Notes: a model not told the origin generated them from the letters alone. Numbered from the stretch's first letter, positions 17,262 through 26,559 are shown. The stretch is 64,000 nucleotides of DNA from an uncultured bacterium (GCA_902801985.1 CADCKD010000002.1:1-64000); one strand, 5' to 3'. A program made the numbers and translations.

Positions 17262-18878
17262 ATGAGCAACCTACAATTTCAAAATGATTTAGATAAGTTG
17301 GTAGAAGTTTTACCTGAGAAAATTCGCAAGTGTATCTCTTATGAACAGATGGATGACGCAATTGAAATTGTTCTTGACTTGGGCAGAGTTGCAGAGGTTC
17401 GCCATTCAAACGGCAAGATTGAATATCTTGGCAGTGAAAATGTAACAGAAGAAGATTTAGACTCAATAATTAAAAAAATTCCTGAATTTACCTCGGATAA
17501 TCGTTCCGGAATTGCAGGTACACTTCATAGGATAAGTGCCATTCGCAACAGACAGAACAAAGTTGTCGGCTTAACCTGCCGTATCGGTCGTGTTGTAACA
17601 GGAACTATATCCTGCATAAAAGACATCTGTATGCAAAACAAAAGTATTTTGTTCCTCGGACGTCCTGGGGTAGGAAAAACCACAAAACTTAGAGAAATTT
17701 CAAGACTTGTAGCAGACGAGCTTGCAAAAAGAGTTGTCATAGTTGATACTTCAAACGAAATTGCAGGTGATGGAGATATTCCGCACCCTGCGGTAGGACA
17801 TGCAAGAAGAATGCAAGTCAGACAACCTGAGTTCCAAAAAGACATTATGATTGAAGCAGTTGAAAACCACACTCCTGAAGTAATCATAGTTGATGAAATC
17901 GGAACAGAAGAAGAAGCACAAGCTGCAAGAACAATTGCCGAACGTGGTGTTATGTTGATTGCAACAGCACACGGTAATACACTGGAAAACTTAATCAAAA
18001 ACCCGACATTATCAGATTTGGTTGGTGGAATTCAATCTGTTACTCTGGGTGATGATGAAGCAAAACGTAGAGCTTCACAAAAAACAGTACTCGAACGTGA
18101 GAAACAACCAACATTCGATATTGTTATAGAAATTTTGGACAGAAATACATTAGCTGTATATAAAGATACTGCAGAAGCGGTAGATTACATATTGAGAGGA
18201 TGGCCGATAAGACCGGAGATTAGAAAAGTTGATAAAACTTATGAATTTAACGCTTCTGCACCGAATCCGGTACCGGAAAGAGTACCAAATGTTATAGATA
18301 AGATTAATCAGCTTGATAATACTATTGAACATCCTGAAAGTTTGAAATTCAGTTTTTCACGTCAAAAATATGTTGAAGAAGTTAAAAAATTCAAAAAAAT
18401 ATACCTATACGCAGTATCAAGAAGTATTGCCGAAAAAGTTATAGAACGACTTGATTTGAATGCAGAAATTACAAGGAATCTCGATGATGCGGATATTGTA
18501 ATTGCGCACAAAAACTTTGTAAAAGGCGGAGCTAAAGTACTTTCAACTGCAGAGCACGACAGACTGCAAATATTCTATGTAAAAACAAACTCAATGGCAC
18601 AAATTCAAAAAGTAATTAAACAAGCCCTTGATATTGCGGAAATTAACAGCCAGCAAACATATTATGACATAACAGAAAAAGCGCTTGATGAAGCAAAAGC
18701 AGCTATTGAAAAGATTTTAGCAGGAGTAGTTAAAGATATAGAACTATCACCGCAAAATACACAAATTCGTAAAATGCAGCACGAGCTTGCAGAACAGCAC
18801 AACTTGGAGAGTAAGTCTATCGGCGAAGGTGAAAATCGCCACCTGAGAATCGTCGGCGGAACAGATTATAAAGAATAA
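17262..18878 (+). CDS. Ycf45/SpoIIIAA-like AAA ATPase with C-terminal R3H domain
   Basis: 538 residues from the ATG at 17262, after GGTGGCGAG; the 36-residue upstream extension in this frame looks untranslated. Domains: an N-terminal stage-III-like segment (LPEKIRKCI...), the ATPase with Walker A LFLGRPGVGKTTKLREISR near residue 130 and Walker B PEVIIVDEIGTEEEA, then a linker, a second alpha/beta region, and an R3H single-strand nucleic-acid binding domain at the end (SPQNTQIRKMQHELAEQ, then RHLRIV). This architecture is a hallmark of cyanobacteria and plastids (Ycf45). Function is not settled; DNA or RNA binding linked to ATP is expected. Confidence 0.9.
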   Translation: MSNLQFQNDLDKLVEVLPEKIRKCISYEQMDDAIEIVLDLGRVAEVRHSNGKIEYLGSENVTEEDLDSIIKKIPEFTSDNRSGIAGTLHRISAIRNRQNKVVGLTCRIGRVVTGTISCIKDICMQNKSILFLGRPGVGKTTKLREISRLVADELAKRVVIVDTSNEIAGDGDIPHPAVGHARRMQVRQPEFQKDIMIEAVENHTPEVIIVDEIGTEEEAQAARTIAERGVMLIATAHGNTLENLIKNPTLSDLVGGIQSVTLGDDEAKRRASQKTVLEREKQPTFDIVIEILDRNTLAVYKDTAEAVDYILRGWPIRPEIRKVDKTYEFNASAPNPVPERVPNVIDKINQLDNTIEHPESLKFSFSRQKYVEEVKKFKKIYLYAVSRSIAEKVIERLDLNAEITRNLDDADIVIAHKNFVKGGAKVLSTAEHDRLQIFYVKTNSMAQIQKVIKQALDIAEINSQQTYYDITEKALDEAKAAIEKILAGVVKDIELSPQNTQIRKMQHELAEQHNLESKSIGEGENRHLRIVGGTDYKE

Positions 18879-18908
18879 TTAGCCCCAAAAAGTGAATAAT
18901 AAAAGTTT

Positions 18909-18976
18909 GAGTCCCTTCTTAAAAAAAGATAGGGGGAAAATTGCATCCCCATTGAAATGATTTTTAGAAGGGGCTC
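18909..18976. other. Stem-loop structure between two genes
   Basis: GAGTCCC-TTCT-T-AAAAA (18909-18925) pairs with TTTTT-AGAA-GGGGCTC (18961-18976) over 16 bp with one bulge and one G-U pair. A GGGG/CCCC hairpin sits inside. The stem follows the Ycf45-like gene and precedes the 19093 gene by 116 bases. No T run follows, so it could be a leader structure, mRNA end or small RNA. Confidence 0.5.
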
Positions 18977-19092
18977 CCGTTTATTAATATTACAAATTGT
19001 TACAATATTCACAAAAAATAAGACTTTTTCCTAAAGATTCTTAAATAACATGCCGAATACTACCATGTGAGTAAATATAAGGAGAAAAAGGT

Positions 19093-19509
19093 ATGGCAGT
19101 AGAATTTAATAAATTTAAAAACTACAAAGACTACAATTTCCTAATCAACAAAGAAGCTGCAAATAAAGCAGCAAGAGAAGAAGCTACACAAGAAATTGAA
19201 CAACAAACCCCTAATGCAGTATTCAAAGGTTTGGAAAATGAAACAGATTTATTAACAAAAAACACACAAAACTTGTACAATTTACGATTTGAAAAATACA
19301 CTGCTGAAGACAAATCAATGGCAGATGAAACAAATGAAATCTTGGCAAGTTTGGGAGTAAAAAACTTTAAAGTTACACCGGCACAAGTAGCAAGTGTTGC
19401 AAACGGTGTAAACAGCGTCGTCCTTCCGGGATTAAAACTGGCAGAAGACGGAGCAGTAGCAGCACACATTGCAGATCCTAACGGACCATTTGCAGATTTA
19501 TTTGCATAA
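19093..19509 (+). CDS. Lineage-specific small protein, TPAQVASV family (copy 1)
   Basis: 138 residues with a strong AAGGAG site. The N-terminal half is charged and helical. The C-terminal half matches the 37975-38370 protein: ILASLGVKNFKVTPAQVASV, then LPGLKLAEDGAVAAHIA and DPNGPFADLF at the very end. No signal peptide, membrane helix or cysteine. The family is unknown; conservation of only the C-terminal half implies a common binding module with variable heads. A terminator follows. Confidence 0.75.
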   Translation: MAVEFNKFKNYKDYNFLINKEAANKAAREEATQEIEQQTPNAVFKGLENETDLLTKNTQNLYNLRFEKYTAEDKSMADETNEILASLGVKNFKVTPAQVASVANGVNSVVLPGLKLAEDGAVAAHIADPNGPFADLFA

Positions 19510-19537
19510 AAAGACTTATAAATATATATTTACTCAC

Positions 19538-19566
19538 AGACCGATTAAATATTAATCGGTCTTTTA
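19538..19566 (+). terminator. Terminator of the 19093 gene
   Basis: AGACCGATTAA and its perfect 11-bp complement around ATA, followed by TTTAATTTT. Confidence 0.88.
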
Positions 19567-19582
19567 ATTTTATGTAATAAAA

Positions 19583-19606
19583 AAACCGACTTTAAAAAGT
19601 CGGTTT
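19583..19606 (-). terminator. Terminator of the small 19612-19770 gene
   Basis: AAACCGACTTT/AAAGTCGGTTT with a two-base loop; on the minus strand it ends in a T run and begins five bases after the stop codon. Confidence 0.85.
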
Positions 19607-19611
19607 CATAA

Positions 19612-19770
19612 TTACATAAGGCCTAAAACTTTTTTGTACCAAGTAAAAGATTCGATCTCAGTACCATTAAAAGTTGTTTTCGCACATTGATGTTTAAGAT
19701 AATCTTCAAACTCATCTGCGAACGGAGACTTCACTTTCTTCACTTCTTTTTCAGAAACTGCTGTTTTCAT
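19612..19770 (-). CDS. Small 52-residue protein
   Basis: A short frame with a full set of gene signals: AAAGGAG seven bases before the ATG at 19770, a TAA at 19612 and a terminator immediately after it. The product starts MKTAVSEKEVKKVKSPFADE and ends FTWYKKVLGLM; it is charged, with one cysteine and no membrane helix. PFADEF faintly resembles the PFADLF ending of the divergent neighbour's family, which may be chance. Function unknown. Confidence 0.7.
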   Translation of the reverse strand: MKTAVSEKEVKKVKSPFADEFEDYLKHQCAKTTFNGTEIESFTWYKKVLGLM

Positions 19771-19969
19771 AGCAATACTCCTTTACACATTGACCCTTTA
19801 CGTATTAATTATAACATAAAAGTTGTTCCATTTCTAGTTATAAAACTCGACTATTTATTTTTTTGCTAATTCAAAAGGTTTTAGATTGTAAATTTTTATT
19901 AAGCATGTATGTTTTTATAATTTTTAAAATAATAAAACAAAATTTTGTTAAAATTTTGTGTTTTTATGA

Positions 19970-19975
19970 TAAAAT
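19970..19975 (+). promoter_or_regulatory. -10 element of a leaderless transcript
   Basis: TAAAAT, then exactly six T, then the ATG at 19982. TTGTTA at 19945-19950 could be the -35 with a long spacer. No Shine-Dalgarno sequence. Confidence 0.5.
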
Positions 19976-19981
19976 TTTTTT

Positions 19982-20893
19982 ATGATTTTAATTGGTGAAA
20001 ATATACATATAATCTCGAAAAAGGTCAAAGAAGCTTTAGAAAAAAAAGATGAAAATTTTATCAAAAATTTGATAAAAATTCAGCAAAAAATGGACTGCAT
20101 AGATTTGAATGTTGGACCTGCTAAATTGAAACTTGACAAAATTTTTGATTGGCTATGTCCGCTTGTCCGAGGACAAAATATTTCATTTGATTCTTCAAAT
20201 ATTGATGCAATAGAAAACGGGTTAAAGTTGATGTCAGACTGTTCAAACTGTTTTATAAACAGTTCTTCTGTCGACTCAGAAAAATTGGAGCGGCTGACTG
20301 ATATGGCATTAGAATACAATTGCAATCTTATTATCCTTGCAATGAAAAAAGAAACAGGAATTCCAAAAGATTCAGACGGAAGGATGGAGCTTATTTTTGA
20401 AGCGTACGAAAAGTGCATTGAAAAAGGAATGGATTCACAAAAAATATTTTTTGACCCGCTTGTATTACCGATAAAAATTGATAATACCCAAGCAATGGAA
20501 GCATTGAACACCATTCAAATGATAAAAGAAAGTTTTGAACCAAAAGTAAATACAATTATCGGACTTTCTAATATATCTAACGGTGCTTTGCAAAATATTC
20601 GCCCGCTAATTAATAGAGTGTATTGTACCATGGCACATGGAGCAGGTCTTGATGCCGCAATAGTTGATGCAAAAGATGAAGAACTCCAAAGAATTATTAA
20701 TATGTTGGAGCAAGAAAATCCAAGTTCAAAAACTGACGAATTGTATTTGAAAATTTCAAAATCAATCCGAAATTTTGAAAATATAGAAGAAATATCATTT
20801 GACAAAAATGATAATGAGCAGGAAAATATAGTTAAGACAACAGCTATCTTGACAGGTAAAAAAATATATTCTGATAGCTTTACACAAGTGTAA
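19982..20893 (+). CDS. Methyltetrahydrofolate:corrinoid methyltransferase-like (DHPS/AcsE-type) protein
   Basis: 303 residues. The barrel opens ILIGENIHIISKKVKEAL, has MDCIDLNVGPAKLK (the pterin-binding D-x-N region), a QNISFDSSN strand and GLSNISNGALQNIRPLIN (compare GLSNVSxGxP in AcsE). Enzymes of this type move the methyl group of methyltetrahydrofolate to a corrinoid protein, in acetyl-CoA pathways or methionine synthesis. A MetE/UROD-like protein and a CooC-like ATPase lie 6 kb away, but no CODH/ACS or corrinoid protein gene is in the window. The message is predicted to be leaderless. Confidence 0.75.
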   Translation: MILIGENIHIISKKVKEALEKKDENFIKNLIKIQQKMDCIDLNVGPAKLKLDKIFDWLCPLVRGQNISFDSSNIDAIENGLKLMSDCSNCFINSSSVDSEKLERLTDMALEYNCNLIILAMKKETGIPKDSDGRMELIFEAYEKCIEKGMDSQKIFFDPLVLPIKIDNTQAMEALNTIQMIKESFEPKVNTIIGLSNISNGALQNIRPLINRVYCTMAHGAGLDAAIVDAKDEELQRIINMLEQENPSSKTDELYLKISKSIRNFENIEEISFDKNDNEQENIVKTTAILTGKKIYSDSFTQV

Positions 20894-20934
20894 AATTTAT
20901 GGTATTATTATTCAGATAATTGAGTTTTAGGAAT

Positions 20935-23010
20935 ATGAAAATTAAGAAGAATTTATTAACGGCAATATTAGTATCAACACTGGCAATCTCGGGGACAAAT
21001 GTACAAGCACAGATGTCGCCTCAAGCCAGCGTTTTGTATCAAGAAGCTTGTAGCGCAGAGCATCAGCAAGATTTGAAAGAAGCTATCTCTAAACTTGAAG
21101 AAGCAATAGAAATTTCAGGTGGAGAAGCGATGTTATACACAAAACTTGCAGGGATATACGCAGAAATTGATGAATACGACAAGGCTCTTGCAAATTATCA
21201 GAAAGTAATTGCAATAAACCCTGAAGATGCTTTTATTTATATAAGCGTAGGAAGTATTTACGAAAACCAAGGCAAATACAAAGATGCACTTGATGCATAT
21301 AACAAAGCCTTAGATATTTTCCCTGAATATAAATACAATTACTTCAACATTGGTAATGTTCAATATCAACTCGGAAACTACAAAGAAGCTGTTAAAAATT
21401 ATTCGACATTTTTGGAAACATATTCCGGTCACTCAGAAGCAAGAGAAAACTTAGCAAATTCGTATCTTGCAATAAAAGATTTTAAAAATGCCGAAAAACA
21501 ATATCAAATTATATATGACAAAAATCCGGATTCATTCAAAGATCAATACGGATACGGAATATCTTTATTGAATACAAACCAACCGGATAAAGCAATTGCA
21601 TTTTTGGAAAAAGCAATTGAAATTGATGCAGAAAATAATGCTGCACATTTGGGACTTGCACAAGCATACCAGGATTTGGGCAAAAACGATATTGCTTACC
21701 AACAGTACCAAATCGTATTAAAAAACGTTCCAAATTTGGATAATGTTCGTCTTGATTACGCCAATTTACTTGCAAGTATGGACAAAAACACAGAAGCTCT
21801 TGAACAGTACAATATGTACATAAAAGCTTTTCCAAATGATGTAAAAGGATATTTAGCAATTGCGGCAATATATCAAGATTTGAAAAATTATGATAAAGCA
21901 ATAGAAAATTATTTAACTGCACAAGAAAAAGATCCAAATAATATCGAAACTAAAAAAAGTTTGGCAAATTGCTATCACAATAAAAAAGATTACTATGAAG
22001 CTTTGAGATATTATGACGAAATCTTGGACGACCAACCTGAAGATTTCAATGTAAGATTTAATAAAGCACTTGCTTTGCATGCACTAAAACAATATGAGCA
22101 GGCAATTACCTTATATAAAGATCTTCTTAATATAAAAAGCGAAAAATCAATTAAAGAAAATTTGAATAACGCATTAGTTTCACGTGGTCATGAGCTTGTT
22201 GAAGACGAAGAATATAAAACAGCAATTTCAACATTTAAAGAAGCTATAAAAGGCGGTTACAATGACGGATATGTATACTATGGAATGGCTAAAGCATATA
22301 AAGGTCTTGGCGAAAATAGCAAGGCCTCAGATAATTATGAAAAAGCTATTTCTATAAATCCGGAAAAAACATTATATAGTGCAGAATATAGTGATTTTAT
22401 TTCATCATTGTATGCTCCGCAAGTAACTGTACAGACTTTGCAACAACCTGGGGAACTCCCGCAAATAAATCTGAGTATGGATACTCCACAGACAAATACT
22501 CCGAAGGCTGAAACTAAACCGGCAACTTCTCCTGTTGCAATCAAGAAAAACGAAGATTTTATTGCAGAAGGTGATAAAAATTATAAAAGCAACAACTATG
22601 ATGCTGCCGTAAAAAATTATCAAGATGCACTTCAGCTTGTTCCGGATGATGAAGTTACACTCTTGAAAATCGGTAACATATATAAATTAAAAGAAGATAA
22701 TACCAAAGCTATTAATTTTTATCAAAAAGCAATTATAGTTAATCCTGATTACACAGACGGATGGTTTAATCTTGGACTCGCATACGCAAATGAAAACAAT
22801 TTAATTGAATCCGAAAAAAGCTTTGAAAAAGTTATAGAACTTGATTCTGATTACAATTTTGGATATGCATATTATGCACTTGCAATGGCTTTGGAACATC
22901 AAGGCAAAAAATCAGAAGCGGTTAAAAATTATAAAACATTTATCAAACATAATAACGATAAAGACTTGGTAGCTTCTGTACAAGAAAAAATTAAAGAATT
23001 GCAACACTAA
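20935..23010 (+). CDS. Secreted TPR-repeat protein
   Basis: 691 residues from the ATG at 20935, with AGGA just upstream. A signal peptide (MKIKKNLLTAILVSTLAISG, cut near VQAQ) is followed by about 17 tetratricopeptide repeats (for example AGIYAEIDEYDKALANYQK, IGNVQYQLGNYKEAVKNY). The array is interrupted at about residues 495-540 by a Pro/Thr-rich spacer. TPR arrays bind proteins; the protein is likely periplasmic. It is followed after one base by a small lipoprotein-like gene, so the pair is an operon. Confidence 0.9.
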   Translation: MKIKKNLLTAILVSTLAISGTNVQAQMSPQASVLYQEACSAEHQQDLKEAISKLEEAIEISGGEAMLYTKLAGIYAEIDEYDKALANYQKVIAINPEDAFIYISVGSIYENQGKYKDALDAYNKALDIFPEYKYNYFNIGNVQYQLGNYKEAVKNYSTFLETYSGHSEARENLANSYLAIKDFKNAEKQYQIIYDKNPDSFKDQYGYGISLLNTNQPDKAIAFLEKAIEIDAENNAAHLGLAQAYQDLGKNDIAYQQYQIVLKNVPNLDNVRLDYANLLASMDKNTEALEQYNMYIKAFPNDVKGYLAIAAIYQDLKNYDKAIENYLTAQEKDPNNIETKKSLANCYHNKKDYYEALRYYDEILDDQPEDFNVRFNKALALHALKQYEQAITLYKDLLNIKSEKSIKENLNNALVSRGHELVEDEEYKTAISTFKEAIKGGYNDGYVYYGMAKAYKGLGENSKASDNYEKAISINPEKTLYSAEYSDFISSLYAPQVTVQTLQQPGELPQINLSMDTPQTNTPKAETKPATSPVAIKKNEDFIAEGDKNYKSNNYDAAVKNYQDALQLVPDDEVTLLKIGNIYKLKEDNTKAINFYQKAIIVNPDYTDGWFNLGLAYANENNLIESEKSFEKVIELDSDYNFGYAYYALAMALEHQGKKSEAVKNYKTFIKHNNDKDLVASVQEKIKELQH

Positions 23011-23011
23011 T

Positions 23012-23416
23012 ATGAAAAAATTTATATCAATTATATCGTTATTTTTGATAATGGGTTTTACCTGTGCGTGTGATAATACTCAATCACATATAATATTTAA
23101 CAAATATCCGTTCACAAGTGAAACGATAACATCTTCTACAAATATATTTTCGCCCGGAGAGAAAATATACTATCTTGTTACAACCCCAAAACCTGTCGAA
23201 ACAAAAAGACTTCTTATCCAAATATACAAAATGGGTGAGAAAGAACGCCTAGGATACGATTTGGTATGGGGGAAACAGGTTAAAATACGCGATGAGCAAG
23301 TTTATTACTACACAGACTATATTGTCTTAACAGAAAAAGGCGCCTATGTGATGAATGCGTATTCGAAAGATAACCCCACAAAATTATTATCATCTAATGA
23401 ATTTTACATAAAATAG
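23012..23416 (+). CDS. Putative small lipoprotein
   Basis: 134 residues, starting one base after the TPR gene ends, so translation is coupled. A hydrophobic leader (FISIISLFLIMGF) ends at TCAC, a weak lipobox. The mature part is beta-rich: NIFSPGEKIYYLVTTP, LLIQIYKMGEKE, VYYYTDYIVLTEKG, YVMNAYSKDNP. This could be an immunoglobulin-like fold. The family is not recognised; a role beside the TPR protein in the envelope is likely. Confidence 0.7.
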   Translation: MKKFISIISLFLIMGFTCACDNTQSHIIFNKYPFTSETITSSTNIFSPGEKIYYLVTTPKPVETKRLLIQIYKMGEKERLGYDLVWGKQVKIRDEQVYYYTDYIVLTEKGAYVMNAYSKDNPTKLLSSNEFYIK

Positions 23417-23472
23417 TGTTATGTCCGGCTAAAGCCTGACATACAACGTCATATAGAACTTTTAAATCAAAA

Positions 23473-23503
23473 ATAAAAGGCGGACAAGTTATGCCCGCCA
23501 AAT
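23473..23503 (-). terminator. Likely sepF terminator
   Basis: GGCGG/CCGCC inverted repeat with a TTTTATTT run on the minus strand, 34 bases after the sepF stop. Confidence 0.5.
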
Positions 23504-23536
23504 TTACAAACTATCTCTTCTCATTCCAAAATTATT

Positions 23537-24040
23537 CTATTGCAGAGATGTTCTCCACAAAGAATCATTAAACTTGTTTTGTTGAGTATTAATTTCATCA
23601 GCTGACAACGCAACATTATGAGGAGCGAAAACAAATACTCTGTCACCAACTTTTTTAGGTTTACCATTCAAAGCTTGAGAAGCACCGCAAACAAAATCAA
23701 TTGTTCTTTGAGATTGCTCATTATCAAGCAAATGAAGGTTTAACATAACAATTTTTCTATCTTTTAGGTGTTGAACAATTGTAGCTGCATCATCAAATGA
23801 ACGAGGTTCGATAACAACAACTTCATTACCGCCTCTGTTGAAACTAGGATGATTTACAACTTTAGTTTCAGGTTGTCTTTCAGGTACAGCTGCAGGAGCA
23901 TAATCAGGAACTCTTACGGCATTACCGTCTTCTTCTTCATAATACTCGTCTTCATTTATCATATCAAACGGATCTTCTTCTCCACGAAAACCGTCCATAA
24001 CAAAATCTACAACCTTTTTAAAACTTTCTGCAATTGCCAC
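23537..24040 (-). CDS. sepF: Cell division protein SepF
   Basis: 167 residues with a good GGAG site. The N-terminal amphipathic helix (FKKVVDFVMDGF) fits a membrane anchor. An acidic linker follows. The C-terminal domain has VVVIEPRSFDDAATIVQHL, RKIVMLNLHLLDNEQSQRTI and DFVCGASQALNG, the SepF core, then VFVFAP. SepF tethers FtsZ to the membrane and is the rule in Firmicutes, Actinobacteria and Cyanobacteria. It is followed 15 bases upstream by yggS, a pairing common in these groups. Confidence 0.95.
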   Translation of the reverse strand: MAIAESFKKVVDFVMDGFRGEEDPFDMINEDEYYEEEDGNAVRVPDYAPAAVPERQPETKVVNHPSFNRGGNEVVVIEPRSFDDAATIVQHLKDRKIVMLNLHLLDNEQSQRTIDFVCGASQALNGKPKKVGDRVFVFAPHNVALSADEINTQQNKFNDSLWRTSLQ

Positions 24041-24055
24041 CTTTATCTCCTCCGT

Positions 24056-24718
24056 TTATTCAAATAGTTTTCTACCAATCCTTAGCATTGTCGAACCGCT
24101 GCGAACTGCTATTTTGTAATCTTGACTCATCCCCATGGATATTTCCTTCAAATCGCAATTAAATCTTTTGTTTATCTCGTTTCTAATTTCGACTACTTCT
24201 GAAAATAATCTTTCAAGTTCATCTTGCGGGGCTCCTAATGGGGCCATATTCATAATTCCTACGATTTCAACACCTGAAAGGCTGTTTACAGACTCAAACT
24301 GAGAAAATAACTCCTCAGGCGAAAACCCAAATTTTTGTTCCTCGTTAGCATTATTTAACTGCAATAATATCTTCTGCTTTATACCCAGTTCCAATGCTCT
24401 TTGAGAAATACACTGTGCCAATTTTAAAGAGTCAACCGAATGTATATATTCAAAAACTCCGACAACGTGCTTTACTTTGTTGGTTTGAAGATGACCAATG
24501 AAGTGAAAAGTTGAATTTTGCTTAATTTCTTGCGATAAAGATTCAATTTTTTCACACGCTTCCAGCGCTCTGGATTCTCCGAAATCACGTAATCCGGCTT
24601 TGTATGCAGCCTCTATTGCATCTTTGCCGTAATACTTCGTAACTGCGATTATTTTAGGTTTACAAGGTTCGATTTCTTCTTGTATTTGTAAAAGATTCTC
24701 CACTACTGTTTCATACAT
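24056..24718 (-). CDS. yggS: YggS-family PLP-binding protein (PLPBP)
   Basis: 220 residues. The lysine that holds pyridoxal phosphate is in KIIAVTKYYGKDAIEAAY, with FGESRALEACEK, FHFIGHLQTNKVKHVV, IHSVDSLKLAQCI, EISMGMSQDYKIAVRSGSTM and RIG, all family blocks. It has no known catalytic activity and helps keep vitamin B6 pools in balance. It lies directly before sepF, matching the ylmE-ylmF order of many bacteria. Confidence 0.95.
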   Translation of the reverse strand: MYETVVENLLQIQEEIEPCKPKIIAVTKYYGKDAIEAAYKAGLRDFGESRALEACEKIESLSQEIKQNSTFHFIGHLQTNKVKHVVGVFEYIHSVDSLKLAQCISQRALELGIKQKILLQLNNANEEQKFGFSPEELFSQFESVNSLSGVEIVGIMNMAPLGAPQDELERLFSEVVEIRNEINKRFNCDLKEISMGMSQDYKIAVRSGSTMLRIGRKLFE

Positions 24719-24836
24719 TAATCATTCACCTCTACAAGAAAACATGCCCATGCCATGAGCATATTTCAATTGTACCTTATGTTTTTAGGATGTCCAAAAT
24801 ATTTATTAAATCTACACCATTTGTATGAGATGAAAA

Positions 24837-24867
24837 CCCAAAACCATGAATATACCATGGTTTTGGG
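24837..24867. repeat. REP-like AAAACCATGAAT palindrome, copy 2
   Basis: CCCAAAACCATG and its perfect 12-bp complement enclose AATATAC. The left half and end match the palindrome at 2950-2980. The 346-base gap between yggS and the ZIP gene also holds a second AAAACCATGTC (near 24930) and an AAAAGCATGCCTTTT near-palindrome; no gene was seen in it. Confidence 0.55.
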
Positions 24868-25064
24868 CACACACTAAAAATCTCGGTGCTCTTAATAATT
24901 CTTAATAATTTAAAATTGTCATGACCTCAAAAACCATGTCTCTACTTAAAAGCATGCCTTTTAAACAAAATTTCATCAATCCCGAGATTGATATAAAAAT
25001 CTGTAATAACTTTTAAAAAAAAACTTTTTATGATAAACTTGAAAACATAAAGGAAATTAGCCAA

Positions 25065-25874
25065 ATGTACATACCCGAAAATATTGGAATAGCATTCAGT
25101 TTAACTATGCTTGCAGGTTTAACCACTGCAATAGGTGGTGCTATTGCATTTGTTACTAAAAAAGATAATTTGAAAGCCTTATCATTAGGACTTGGTTTTA
25201 GTGCAGGGGTAATGATATTTATTTCACTTGTCGATATTATTCCAGAAGCGAATAAAATGCTACAAACAAATTTTGGAGAAATGTATAAATGGTTAGTTTT
25301 TAGCGGGTTTATACTCGGGCTTTTGATTTCAGTGATTATAGACTATTTTTTACCGGACCACGTTGATACTGATGAACTTTTACATCCTGATGCTCCGGAA
25401 GAAGATAATCACTATAAACATTATAAACTCCAAAGAGCAGGAATAATGACAGCCGTCGCAATCTGCGTACACAATTTTCCGGAAGGTATGGCTACATTTT
25501 TAACTACCACCCAAAATATAACCCTGGGAATATCAGTAGCCCTTGCAATCGCAATACATAATATTCCGGAAGGAATTGCCGTAGCACTTCCTATATATCA
25601 TTCAACAGGCAAGAAACGTTATGCAATGCTATATGCAGCAATGTCAGGTATAACAGAACCTATCGGAGCACTTGTCGGTATGTTTATTTTCGGTCTGTTA
25701 GTACCACAAATAATGGTAGGCTGCCTAATGGCAATGGTTGCGGGAATTATGACATACATTTCGTTTGATACATTGCTCCCGCTTGCAAAAGAATACGGAA
25801 ACTGGCACCTGTCAATTGTAGGAATTATGTCAGGAATTTTGTTTATCTGGTTGAGTTTGATACTGCTTGGATAG
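25065..25874 (+). CDS. ZIP-family metal transporter (ZupT-like)
   Basis: 269 residues, AAAGGAAA before the ATG. Eight hydrophobic helices; helices 4 and 5 carry HNFPEGMATF and HNIPEGIAVALP, the paired HNxPEG metal sites of ZIP proteins. A histidine/acidic loop (LPDHVDTDELLHPDAPEEDN) connects helices 3 and 4. These inner-membrane carriers import zinc and sometimes iron or manganese. No neighbour points to a special metal. Confidence 0.93.
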   Translation: MYIPENIGIAFSLTMLAGLTTAIGGAIAFVTKKDNLKALSLGLGFSAGVMIFISLVDIIPEANKMLQTNFGEMYKWLVFSGFILGLLISVIIDYFLPDHVDTDELLHPDAPEEDNHYKHYKLQRAGIMTAVAICVHNFPEGMATFLTTTQNITLGISVALAIAIHNIPEGIAVALPIYHSTGKKRYAMLYAAMSGITEPIGALVGMFIFGLLVPQIMVGCLMAMVAGIMTYISFDTLLPLAKEYGNWHLSIVGIMSGILFIWLSLILLG

Positions 25875-25975
25875 TATTAAACTTAACAAATATACAAACC
25901 CCCTCGACAAATAATCATGTTTGTTGTACGGTATGGCTACATGCGGAAATATAAATATTTAAAGGAGAAATAAAA

Positions 25976-26476
25976 ATGCAAGTTATATTGAAAAAAGATG
26001 TTCAAAACTTAGGCGAAGCCGGCGATATCATCTCTGTAAAAGACGGATATGCAAGAAATTTCTTATTACCTCAAAATGTTGCAGAAGTAGCAACTAAAGG
26101 TGCTTTAGAAAACAGAGAAAAGAATATTGCAAGAATTAAAGCTAAACAAGAAAAATTAAATGCAGAAGCTATGGAAAAAGCTCAAACTCTTGAAAAATTC
26201 GGCAAATTAGAATTATCAGCTAAAGCCGGAGAATCAGGAAAATTATTTGGTACAATTACTACTAAGAAATTGGCTGAAGAAATTGCCGCTAAAACAGGTG
26301 TTGAAGTTGATAGAAAATCTATCTCTTTGAACGCTCCTGTTAACAAAATTGGTGAATACAAAATGTTAATTAAATTAACTTCTAAAGTTAAATGCGAATT
26401 AGCATTATCAGTTACAGCATCTGAAGTTGTTAAAGAATCTTTAGAAGAAGAAACAACTGAAGAAGCTGCAGAATAA
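25976..26476 (+). CDS. rplI: 50S ribosomal protein L9
   Basis: 166 residues. The N-terminal domain is textbook: MQVILKKDVQNLGEAGDIIS, VKDGYARNFLLPQ. A central helix and the C-terminal KLFGTITTKKLAEEIA domain follow. The acidic tail (EESLEEETTEEAAE) after residue 150 is longer than in E. coli L9. A GGAG site precedes the ATG. The usual partners rpsF and rpsR are absent here, so the gene stands alone with its own terminator. Confidence 0.96.
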   Translation: MQVILKKDVQNLGEAGDIISVKDGYARNFLLPQNVAEVATKGALENREKNIARIKAKQEKLNAEAMEKAQTLEKFGKLELSAKAGESGKLFGTITTKKLAEEIAAKTGVEVDRKSISLNAPVNKIGEYKMLIKLTSKVKCELALSVTASEVVKESLEEETTEEAAE

Positions 26477-26497
26477 TTATTATAGGGAAAAGGGAAT

Positions 26498-26533
26498 AAA
26501 GGAATAAGTTTATATAAATAGACTTATTCCTTT
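26498..26533 (+). terminator. Terminator of rplI
   Basis: AAAGGAATAAGT and its perfect 12-bp complement with a 12-base loop, ending in TTTATTATAT. Confidence 0.8.
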
Positions 26534-26559
26534 ATTATATTAATAGTTAAGAGGAAAGT

